64,000 bases of DNA from contig NZ_CP034689.1 of assembly GCF_003994415.1 (NCBI RefSeq), positions 5,394,001 through 5,458,000 on the forward strand. Direction: 5' to 3'. This DNA is from Achromobacter spanius (GTDB lineage: Bacteria; Pseudomonadota; Gammaproteobacteria; Burkholderiales; Burkholderiaceae_B). Made by a program: the position numbers and the translations under genes. This document shows positions 17,496 to 24,269 of this stretch, piece by piece. The stretch's first letter is position 1; every line of letters starts with the position of its first letter. Below the pieces are notes generated by a model. The model had not been told where the DNA came from. It saw only the letters and a list, made by a program, of their open reading frames with translations, and ran no database searches.

Positions 17496-18338
17496 TCAGT
17501 TTTCAATGTTGACGAGCACCGGCGCGTTCGCGCCTTCGGCGTCCGTCCAGTCATAGGCGGTGTAGATGCCGGCGTAGCGGGCGTTCAGCTCGGCCAAGCC
17601 CTTGCTGAAGATGCCGTGCGTGACATACAGGTAGAGCGGCTGGCGGGTCTTTTCGCCCAGGGCGGCGGCCAGTTCCAGGAACGTGCGGCCACCGTCGCAG
17701 ATGTCGTCCACCACCAGCACGGGCTGATCGGGAATATCGTCCGGCACGCGCGTTTCAGTGATGCGGCCGGTCTGGGTGTCGCGCACCTTTTCGGCGTAGC
17801 GAACCTGCGCCACGCCCAGCGTCTTGGCCAAGGCCTGCACGCGCTTGCGGGCGCCGGCGTCCGGGGCCATCAGCGTGACGCCCTGCGCGAAGGCGGGCGC
17901 GGCCAGCGCGTTCTTCAGGAATGCGGCGGCGTCCACCACGCGCAAACGCTGCAACAGCGCGGGGGTCACGTCGCTGTGCGGTTCCACCACGGTCACGGTG
18001 GCGTATTGCTGATCGTTGATCAGCTTGCAGAACACCGCCGCGCCCAAGGCTTCGCCGGGGTTGCAGACGCGGTCCTGGCGCGCGTACGGCACATAGGGCA
18101 TGTCCAGGTGCACCGGCACTGCCGGGTTCAGGCGGCGCAGGGCGTCCGTCAGCATCAGCAATTGCATGACGTCGTTGGCCGACTTCAACAAGGCGTGGAT
18201 ACGGAACGCGCTGGCCGCATCGGCTTGGGCCCGCAAGTTGGCCGGCACCGTAACCTGGCTTTCGCCGCCGGGAAATACAAACGCAGCCGGCGTGCCGGTG
18301 ATGCGTTGTCCTTCTACTACCGCAGTGATGGTGAACAT
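17496..18338 (-). CDS. prs: Ribose-phosphate pyrophosphokinase, NadV-associated type
   Basis: A 280-residue PRPP synthetase-like protein, shorter than housekeeping Prs (about 315). The phosphoribosyl-binding loop VLVVDDICDGGRT is intact (about residues 205-217). The segments MPYVPYARQDRVCNPGEALG and VTVVEPHSD match the ATP/Mg and catalytic regions. It produces PRPP from ribose 5-phosphate and ATP. Its place directly before nadV shows it is a dedicated PRPP source for nicotinamide salvage, as in NrtR-controlled operons of other proteobacteria. Confidence 0.87.
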   Translation of the reverse strand: MFTITAVVEGQRITGTPAAFVFPGGESQVTVPANLRAQADAASAFRIHALLKSANDVMQLLMLTDALRRLNPAVPVHLDMPYVPYARQDRVCNPGEALGAAVFCKLINDQQYATVTVVEPHSDVTPALLQRLRVVDAAAFLKNALAAPAFAQGVTLMAPDAGARKRVQALAKTLGVAQVRYAEKVRDTQTGRITETRVPDDIPDQPVLVVDDICDGGRTFLELAAALGEKTRQPLYLYVTHGIFSKGLAELNARYAGIYTAYDWTDAEGANAPVLVNIEN

Positions 18339-18354
18339 GATCAGCCCTTAGTGG

Positions 18355-18413
18355 CACTTTAAAACTAAGTGAGGCAAGTATAGATCTACTTATTATTTAT
18401 TTGCAACTAAGTA
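18355..18413. promoter_or_regulatory. Two NrtR operator-like sites in the prs-nadV promoter
   Basis: On the minus strand CACTTAGTTTTAAAGTG (plus 18355-18371) and TACTTAGTTGCAAATAA (plus 18397-18413) share ACTTAGTT followed by an A-rich block. The proximal one has palindromic ends CACTT/AAGTG. They are 42 bp apart, four helical turns, in an AT-rich 96-bp gap upstream of prs and downstream of nrtR. Repression by NrtR relieved by ADP-ribose is the family model. Confidence 0.65.
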
Positions 18414-18434
18414 GTGAATGGACGTCGCCCGGTG

Positions 18435-19088
18435 CTAGCCGACGCTACGGTCGAACAAGGTGAAGTCCTTCAGGCGATACAACTGCGCGGGCCGCTGCGC
18501 GCCCCCAACCTGTTCGCCTGTGGCTTCCAGCACGCCCCACGCTTCCATCTTGCGGCGGAAGTTCGACTTTTCCAGCCGAGTCTGCAAGATCGCTTCGTAG
18601 GTGTGCTGAAGCTCCGTCAGCGTGAAGCGTTCGGGCAGCAGAAAAAAGGGCAAGGTGGAATAACTGGACTTGCCACGCAGACGGGCGACCGCGGCCGCGA
18701 CGATATCCGCGTGGTCAAAGGCCAGCGGCGGCAGCGCGTCCACGCTGACGAAACGAAAGTCGGCTTGCGTGGCGGCTTCCAATTCCGCCGCCGGCACCAA
18801 CGCCACGTAGGACACCGACAACGACCATTGTCGCGGGTCGCGGTCTTTGCCGGAGAACACCTGCAACTGTTCCAGGTAGCGCGGTTCAAAGCCGGTCTTT
18901 TCCCGCAGCACGCGGCGGATGCTGGCTTCGGTGTCGCGGTCTTCGTCCACATGCACCACGCCGCCCGGCAAAGCCATGGCGTTCTTGAATGGCGCGCGGT
19001 CGCGCTGGTGCAAGGCAATTTCCAGGGCGCCCGCCCGCAAGGTGAGCAGGACGGCGTCGACGGTGACAAGAGGCAGTGGATAGTCCAC
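18435..19088 (-). CDS. nrtR: NrtR-type Nudix-domain transcriptional repressor of NAD metabolism
   Basis: A 217-residue protein with GTG start at 19088 (GGAA upstream). The N-terminal Nudix domain (residues 1-140) has a degenerate Nudix box: in GGVVHVDEDRDTEASIRRVL followed by REKTG the catalytic RE..EE residues are replaced, as expected for NrtR, which binds ADP-ribose without hydrolysing nucleotides. The C-terminal part (about 150-217, FTLTELQHTYEAILQTRLEK, SNFRRKMEAWGVLEATGE) is the NrtR winged HTH. It lies upstream of prs-nadV on the same strand, and paired sites between them suit autoregulated NAD salvage control. Confidence 0.88.
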   Translation of the reverse strand: MDYPLPLVTVDAVLLTLRAGALEIALHQRDRAPFKNAMALPGGVVHVDEDRDTEASIRRVLREKTGFEPRYLEQLQVFSGKDRDPRQWSLSVSYVALVPAAELEAATQADFRFVSVDALPPLAFDHADIVAAAVARLRGKSSYSTLPFFLLPERFTLTELQHTYEAILQTRLEKSNFRRKMEAWGVLEATGEQVGGAQRPAQLYRLKDFTLFDRSVG

Positions 19089-19275
19089 GGGCGAGTTCCA
19101 TGAATGCAGCTTCGGGGCAAGATGCCACTATCAGGTGACGCGGTCAATCGCGATCACCATCGCCCCGTTTCATCAGCCTGATTTTTGGATATTTCGTCCC
19201 CGTTTCTTAAGCGAAATAGCCAGAAAATCCCGCCTGATGTCAGGCAAATAGCGCGAATGTTCTACACTTCCGGTC

Positions 19276-19314
19276 GGGAACACCGCCTGGCTTCATGCCC
19301 GGCGTGCTGTTCCC
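19276..19314 (+). promoter_or_regulatory. Porin leader stem-loop
   Basis: GGGAACA (19276-19282) pairs with TGTTCCC (19308-19314), with an inner GCC/GGC and CCGG pairing, followed by TTTGTGTTTTCC. It lies 39-77 bp before the porin start in the probable 5' leader. Upstream, GCCTGATGTCAGGC (19232-19245) and TTTCTTAAGCGAAA (19203-19216) are further symmetric elements. A role in RNA stability or control is inferred. Confidence 0.45.
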
Positions 19315-19352
19315 TTTGTGTTTTCCAACCTTAATTCCCAGGAGTTCCCCGG

Positions 19353-20462
19353 ATGAAAAAGACGCTGCTCGCCGCCGCAATGCTGACCGCTTTTACAGGC
19401 ATTGCGCAGGCAGAACCGTCAGTCACCCTCTATGGTGTCATCGACACCGGCATCGGCTACAACAAAATCAAGGGCGACGGCTACAGCGGTAGCAAGCTCG
19501 GCATGATCAACGGCATCCAGGCCGGCTCCCGCTGGGGCCTGCGCGGATCCGACGATCTGGGCGATGGCCTGCGCGCCGTCTTCAAGCTGGAAAGCGGCTT
19601 TGATTCCGCCAACGGCCAACGCGGCCAATCGGGCCGCCTGTTCGGCCGCCAAGCCACCATCGGTTTGGCCAACGACGCCTGGGGTTCGATCGATTTCGGC
19701 CGCCAGGCCACCATCGGCTCGAACTACCTGGCCGACATCGACCCCTTCTACACCAGCTACACCCAATCGAACCTGGGCCTGGGCTTCAGCGCGGCCAACA
19801 CCATGCGCTGGGACAACATGGTGATGTACCGCACGCCGTCTGTGAATGGCTTTGAATTCGGCATCGGCTACTCGTTCAACGCCGACGACACGACCGCCGA
19901 CCAGACGGGCTTTCGCACCGCCGACAACACGCGCGGCATCACGGCCGGCCTGCGCTACGTGCAAGGCCCGCTGAACGTGGCGCTGACCTACGACCAACTG
20001 AACGGCTCCAACCGCAGCACCACCATCGACAACGACGCCACGCCGCGCCAATACGCGCTGGGCGTGTCCTACGACCTGGAAGTGGTGAAGCTTGCCGCCG
20101 CCTATGGCCGCACCACCGACGGCTGGTTCGTGGGCCAGGACCTGCCGGCCGGCACGCCCTTCAGCGACGAATTCGGCACCAACCGCTTCGTGAACGGCTT
20201 CAAGGCCAACGCCTACATGCTGGGCGCGACCTTGCCGACCGGCGCGGCCGGCAGCCTGTTCGCCTCGTGGCAGCACGTGGCCCCGTCCAATGACAAGCTG
20301 ACGGGCGGCGACGCCAACATGAACGTCTACAGCGTGGGTTACACCTACGACCTGTCCAAGCGCACCAACCTGTATGCCTACGGTTCGTATGGCACGGACT
20401 ACGCGTTCATCGACGGCCTGAAGAGCACCGCCGCGGGCGTGGGCATCCGCCACCAGTTCTAA
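19353..20462 (+). CDS. Gram-negative trimeric porin
   Basis: A 369-residue outer-membrane porin of the Bordetella/Neisseria type. A signal peptide (MKKTLLAAAMLTAFTGIAQA) is followed by the typical first strand EPSVTLYGVIDTGIGYNKI, then SRWGLRGSDDLGDGLRAVFK and RQATIGLANDAWGSIDFGRQ. The protein ends with the terminal Phe needed for outer-membrane insertion (GIRHQF). CCAGGAG precedes the ATG. It forms a diffusion channel for small solutes. It is monocistronic, with a 264-bp leader and a strong hairpin just after the stop. Confidence 0.93.
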   Translation: MKKTLLAAAMLTAFTGIAQAEPSVTLYGVIDTGIGYNKIKGDGYSGSKLGMINGIQAGSRWGLRGSDDLGDGLRAVFKLESGFDSANGQRGQSGRLFGRQATIGLANDAWGSIDFGRQATIGSNYLADIDPFYTSYTQSNLGLGFSAANTMRWDNMVMYRTPSVNGFEFGIGYSFNADDTTADQTGFRTADNTRGITAGLRYVQGPLNVALTYDQLNGSNRSTTIDNDATPRQYALGVSYDLEVVKLAAAYGRTTDGWFVGQDLPAGTPFSDEFGTNRFVNGFKANAYMLGATLPTGAAGSLFASWQHVAPSNDKLTGGDANMNVYSVGYTYDLSKRTNLYAYGSYGTDYAFIDGLKSTAAGVGIRHQF

Positions 20463-20473
20463 GCGGTTTGGCT

Positions 20474-20513
20474 AGCGGGACCCGCCGTGCAAGCCTGTAC
20501 GGCGGGTCCCGCT
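20474..20513. terminator. Strong hairpin between porin and ankyrin genes
   Basis: AGCGGGACCCGCCGT pairs with ACGGCGGGTCCCGCT in a perfect 15-bp stem with a 10-base loop, 12 bp after the porin stop and 6 bp from the convergent ankyrin gene stop. There is no good T tract, so it may act as a bidirectional terminator or as a 3' RNA stabiliser. Confidence 0.65.
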
Positions 20514-20518
20514 TGCGT

Positions 20519-21190
20519 TCACCGTGCCTGCGCGCGTTCCAGCAGTTGCACGATTTCCGCCTGCCCGCGCTGCCGGGCGTGTTGCAGCGGAGTCCGGCCT
20601 TCGCGGTCGGCCAGATTTACATCGGCGCCAGCCGCGATCAGCAACGCAACAATCGCCTGATGCCGCGGGCCGCCGTCGCTCAGGATGATGGCCTCAAGCA
20701 GCCCCGTCCACCCCAGCCGGTTCACATGGTTGGGGTCCACGCCAGCTTGCAGCAGCGTCCTGACCACATCCACATGCCCACGCTCGCAAGCCGGAATCAG
20801 CGCCGTGCCGCCGTACCGGTTGGTGCTGCGTAAATCAGCGCCGTGGCGCAAGGTCAGTTCAAGGATCTCGCGATACCCCTGGGCGCCCGCCAGCAGGTAG
20901 GCGCTGTCCTGCATGCGATTTTGCGCGTTCACGTCCGCGCCCGCCTCGATCAGCACGCGCGCCGTTTCCACTTGATTGCCTTGCGTCGCGCGCAACAGCG
21001 CGGTATTGCCCTCGGCATCGCGCCCATCAAGCGGCACGCCCTGCGCCAATAATTCTTGTACGCGCGCGGTTTCGCCTTGTGCGGCGGCCTCCCGCAATTG
21101 CGCGGCTGGGTTTTCGGCGGCGCCCGCTTGTGCGCCCAAGGCGCCCAGCACGAAGACGAAGCACGCGCGCCAGTGTCTGATGGTAGCCAT
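20519..21190 (-). CDS. Exported ankyrin-repeat protein
   Basis: A 223-residue protein with a signal peptide (FVFVLGALGAQAGA, cleavage near residue 24) and about five ankyrin repeats. Repeat landmarks are EGNTALLRATQGNQVETARVL, GYREILELTLRHGADL, GGTALIPACERGHVDVVRTL, GWTGLLEAI and GRTPLQHARQRGQAEIVQLL. It is probably periplasmic; in other proteobacteria such proteins accompany catalases or act as binding partners. No partner gene is obvious here. It is convergent with the porin gene. Confidence 0.8.
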   Translation of the reverse strand: MATIRHWRACFVFVLGALGAQAGAAENPAAQLREAAAQGETARVQELLAQGVPLDGRDAEGNTALLRATQGNQVETARVLIEAGADVNAQNRMQDSAYLLAGAQGYREILELTLRHGADLRSTNRYGGTALIPACERGHVDVVRTLLQAGVDPNHVNRLGWTGLLEAIILSDGGPRHQAIVALLIAAGADVNLADREGRTPLQHARQRGQAEIVQLLERAQAR

Positions 21191-21343
21191 TGCCCTTATC
21201 CTCCCGTCTGAATCAAGGCCCGATTATGGACAAGCCCCCCGCCATTGGGAAACCTGTACCCGCCATTCCGGGCGGTGCAATACGGAAGAAACACGCTCCA
21301 GTCATGATCGGATACTTTTCGCTTGCAACGTCGCCCCTGGCTT

Positions 21344-22624
21344 ATGACTCCTGATTCCGCCCGTTTACTGCCCCGCCTTCCGCTCATGCGCCTATTGGCC
21401 GCGATGTTGCTGCCGCTGGCGCTTGCCGCTTGCAACGGCGGCGGCGATGATGCTCCGCCCGTCGAGCAAGCCGCGCCTGAATCCCAAGCGCCCACGCGCA
21501 ACCCTGCCTACCTGAACACCAAGGCCGGGGACGTCATCCAGGTGCGCATCGAGGAATTGCGCCCAACGCAGGCCGCCATCGGCTACGACCAGATCTACTA
21601 CAAACTGGGCCGCTGGCAAGGCGATTTCAACCGATCCTGGGCGGGCGACGACGCGCGCAAGCTGGACTACCTGAACCGCACCGTTGGCAAGAAATTTGAC
21701 GACTACTGCGAAGACATGGGCGGCACCGAGCGCGCCGCCGCGTTCGCCGATCTGGCGGCAGCCCAAGCGGCGCGCCTGGACGCCCCCAGCTCCTTCACCT
21801 GCCTGGACGCGCCCGGCACGCACACCGAAAACTTGAAGACAGTGGTGGTCGGTTGGGACGGCAACCTGTACCTGACCGACGGTCATCACACGTTCTCATC
21901 GCTGCGCGAGATTTTCGATGGCGGCCCCAAGCTGCCCGTCTGGGTCAAGGTGGACGCCAACTATAGCGACCTGCCGACCGCCGCCGCGTTCTGGCAGCGC
22001 ATGGTCGACGAGCGCCGCGCCTGGTTGCGCGACGGCCAGAACCAGCCCATTACCGTTGACCAGCTACCCAGCCGCCTGGGTCTGGCCAGCGCCGACGAAG
22101 CCGGCGGCATGCAGGAAGACCGCTACCGCTCGCTGGTCTACTTCACCCGCGACATCGCGTACGAAAACGGCAACCTGCCGGAGTTCGCGGAATTCCTGTG
22201 GGGCGACTGGTTGCGCCGGCAAGTCGTGGCAGGCGGGCTGCCCGCGCTTGACCAGTACCACATGGCCGCGCCCGCCACGCCTGCGCAGATTCTGGCGGTC
22301 AGCACGTTCAATGCCACGCTTGTGCCCGGTGGCGCGAACGACAGCTATGCCGCTGCCGTCCGCGATGCCGCATTGAAGATGGGTGCGCTGGCCGATACCG
22401 ACATCGTGTTCGACGATCGGCAGGCCGCCAGCCTGGGGCGTATTCCCTTGGCGGCAAACGTGGTCGCGGGGGTATCCATCAAGGACCAGCGCGACACGCT
22501 GGAAGAGCTGCCGCGCGTTGATGTGAAAGGCGACGGCTCGCCACGCAACGCCGGCAAGCTCTGGTTCGCCGTGAATTACCGCGCTTGCGGCAAACCGGCG
22601 GCGGGCACGTGTTGGGGTTGGTAG
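21344..22624 (+). CDS. ParB/Srx-superfamily lipoprotein
   Basis: A 426-residue exported protein starting at ATG 21344 (ATG 21386 possible). The lipobox LALAAC gives a lipid anchor at a Cys followed by GGG. The mature part carries a ParB-like nuclease signature with VVVGWDGNLYLTDGHHTFSS, resembling the putative ParB-like nuclease family of exported proteins. IEELRPTQAAIGYDQIYYKL near the N terminus is the other conserved block. Nuclease activity is unproven; ParB-fold domains can also bind nucleotides. No operon partner is evident upstream. Confidence 0.65.
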   Translation: MTPDSARLLPRLPLMRLLAAMLLPLALAACNGGGDDAPPVEQAAPESQAPTRNPAYLNTKAGDVIQVRIEELRPTQAAIGYDQIYYKLGRWQGDFNRSWAGDDARKLDYLNRTVGKKFDDYCEDMGGTERAAAFADLAAAQAARLDAPSSFTCLDAPGTHTENLKTVVVGWDGNLYLTDGHHTFSSLREIFDGGPKLPVWVKVDANYSDLPTAAAFWQRMVDERRAWLRDGQNQPITVDQLPSRLGLASADEAGGMQEDRYRSLVYFTRDIAYENGNLPEFAEFLWGDWLRRQVVAGGLPALDQYHMAAPATPAQILAVSTFNATLVPGGANDSYAAAVRDAALKMGALADTDIVFDDRQAASLGRIPLAANVVAGVSIKDQRDTLEELPRVDVKGDGSPRNAGKLWFAVNYRACGKPAAGTCWGW

Positions 22625-22684
22625 GTATTTTTCGCGTGATTCGAGTATCTTGTGCGTCTTCCACGACCTTTTCAAGACACCACC

Positions 22685-23128
22685 ATGCCCATCGAACCTT
22701 CCATTGCCAACGCCAGTTCCACGCCGAGCGCCGACGCCTTTCTTCAATTCCTGGTCAACCTTGTGAACAACGGCAGCCAGCTTGAAAGCATCGGCGTCAC
22801 GTTGCAGATGGGCGGCATGCTGGTGTCGGGATCCATCGTGTCGGGTGCGGAATACTTCGACCGGTTCGCCGCCAGCTTCACGGGTTCGCTCAGCGCCTTG
22901 GACGCCGACACGCGAGAAGGCGTACATCGTTCGCTTGCAGAATTGGGCGACGTTTTCCGCGTGCCTCAGCCGGTGGATCCGCTGCCCAACTACATCCACC
23001 TGGCCGACGCCTTGTTCTTCATGGCCGACGGCACGCCGGTTGCAGGGCAGCCGACGCTGTGGCGCGGGCGCACAAGTTCCGTGGATGGTTTCATTCTGGG
23101 CCGCCTGCAATCCGAAGCAAGCAGCTAG
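22685..23128 (+). CDS. GvpU-like protein, no gas-vesicle cluster
   Basis: A 147-residue soluble protein. VNNGSQLESIGVTLQMGGML, VSGSIVSGAEYFDRFAASF, YIHLADALFF and the C-terminal TLWRGRTSSVDGFILGRL resemble the gas vesicle accessory protein GvpU of Bacillus as I remember it. No other gvp gene is present in the window, so the role here is probably different or unknown. It follows the ParB-like lipoprotein gene by 60 bp and its stop overlaps the convergent degenerate-EAL gene by 4 bp. Confidence 0.55.
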   Translation: MPIEPSIANASSTPSADAFLQFLVNLVNNGSQLESIGVTLQMGGMLVSGSIVSGAEYFDRFAASFTGSLSALDADTREGVHRSLAELGDVFRVPQPVDPLPNYIHLADALFFMADGTPVAGQPTLWRGRTSSVDGFILGRLQSEASS

Positions 23129-23934
23129 GTACTTTCAACGCCGGCAAAGCGTGTGGTGGATGCATTGAAAGACCGCCATGCGTTGCTGTCGGCCTGAAGC
23201 CAGATGCCCAGGCATTCAGAACTGAGCGGCGCGGACAAGGCGCCGCCGCGGAATAGAAGATCGCTGTGCAAGCGCATCCAGGCGAAATCCCGGATGTCTT
23301 CAACGCCGCCGGCCACCACCTGCAGGTTGGCGCTCCAGGCGCGTTCCATCAAGGTGAAGAAGCGGCCCTGCAGCGCGCGGTTTTCGGATAGGCCAAGCGG
23401 GACCTGAACATGCAGGCCGTCGGCACGCAAGGTGCCATGGCCCGATGGCTTGCTTCGACTGGAGCAAGGGAGCAGGCGGGCGCGCAGACGGGCTTGGAAT
23501 TCCGGGTAGCGCGCCAGCACTTCGGCGTGGTCCGACAGGCGGTCCGTCAAGGGCAAGGTGAAGGTGAGCCGCTTGGCGGGAATCAGCAACGGCGGGGCGT
23601 CGTCGTAGCGCGCATGCTTGTTCACCCATACCGAACTTTCCATCAGGCCGATGCCCAGCTCGCTGCACAGGCGTTCGGCCAGGTCGCCGGTTCCGCGCAC
23701 ATCCAGCGCGTGCTCGTAGGACAGTTCGATGGGGGTTTTGAAGTGCTTGAAGAAGGCCACGCCGGCCAGCAAGCCCGCGCCCATTCCGACGGGATTCAAG
23801 CCGCTCCAGGGGGAGGGCCGGCAACGCCCTATCACGGCGTATTCATGGACTTGACCCTGCGCCGTGAATACGGGCTGAAAGCGCAGCGTGATGGACTCTT
23901 CGGACAGAGCCCAGGAACGGGCGTCGTCTTTCAT
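23125..23934 (-). CDS. Degenerate EAL-domain protein
   Basis: A 269-residue cytosolic protein from ATG 23934. The fold pattern of an EAL domain is visible: ITLRFQPVFTAQGQVHEYAV at the N terminus (normally ..QPI...EAL), NLQVVAGGVEDIRDFAWMRL (normally VAEGVE) and DLLFRGGALSAPLS (normally AQGYLFSRPL). The EAL Glu, the EGVE Glu and the loop Gln are all replaced, and no DDFG motif is found, so c-di-GMP hydrolysis is very unlikely. It may bind the nucleotide or a protein partner. It is divergent from the hybrid kinase gene with a 335-bp intergenic region. Confidence 0.65.
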   Translation of the reverse strand: MKDDARSWALSEESITLRFQPVFTAQGQVHEYAVIGRCRPSPWSGLNPVGMGAGLLAGVAFFKHFKTPIELSYEHALDVRGTGDLAERLCSELGIGLMESSVWVNKHARYDDAPPLLIPAKRLTFTLPLTDRLSDHAEVLARYPEFQARLRARLLPCSSRSKPSGHGTLRADGLHVQVPLGLSENRALQGRFFTLMERAWSANLQVVAGGVEDIRDFAWMRLHSDLLFRGGALSAPLSSECLGIWLQADSNAWRSFNASTTRFAGVEST

Positions 23935-24269
23935 GGCGTGACCCGAAGGTTGAGGTGCGCAGGAGGGCGGATCCGGGTCAATATCATGCTGTTCTCGATT
24001 AACGTCTGACCGCCGTGGTGGCGCAAGCCACCGGGCGAGTGAACCCGCCGCGCTGCAGCATCTTGGCGAAGTCCGGTATCTCACGAATAGTGCCCAACGC
24101 CGCCGGCCAAAAGAACAAGAAATTTCTTAAATCCCCCGCTCAACCACGCACGCGCGACACGGTTTTCCCCGGCGTTCCCGAACCATATTTGGGGCGCTAT
24201 TCACCCCGCGTTTACGTTCCACCCACTTTGAGATTCTTCTTATTCTCTGGGTAAGCAGGTGTTTCTACC
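23935..24269. promoter_or_regulatory. Divergent control region of the phosphorelay locus
   Basis: This 335-bp gene-free stretch separates the degenerate EAL gene (leftward) from the first hybrid kinase gene (rightward). The clearest element is CAAGAAATTTCTTA at 24116-24129, a nearly perfect inverted repeat of the heptad TTTCTTA. It resembles NarL/BvgA inverted heptads and, more loosely, the RcsAB box. It is about 140 bp before the kinase start. I see no clear terminator or small RNA here. Confidence 0.5.
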
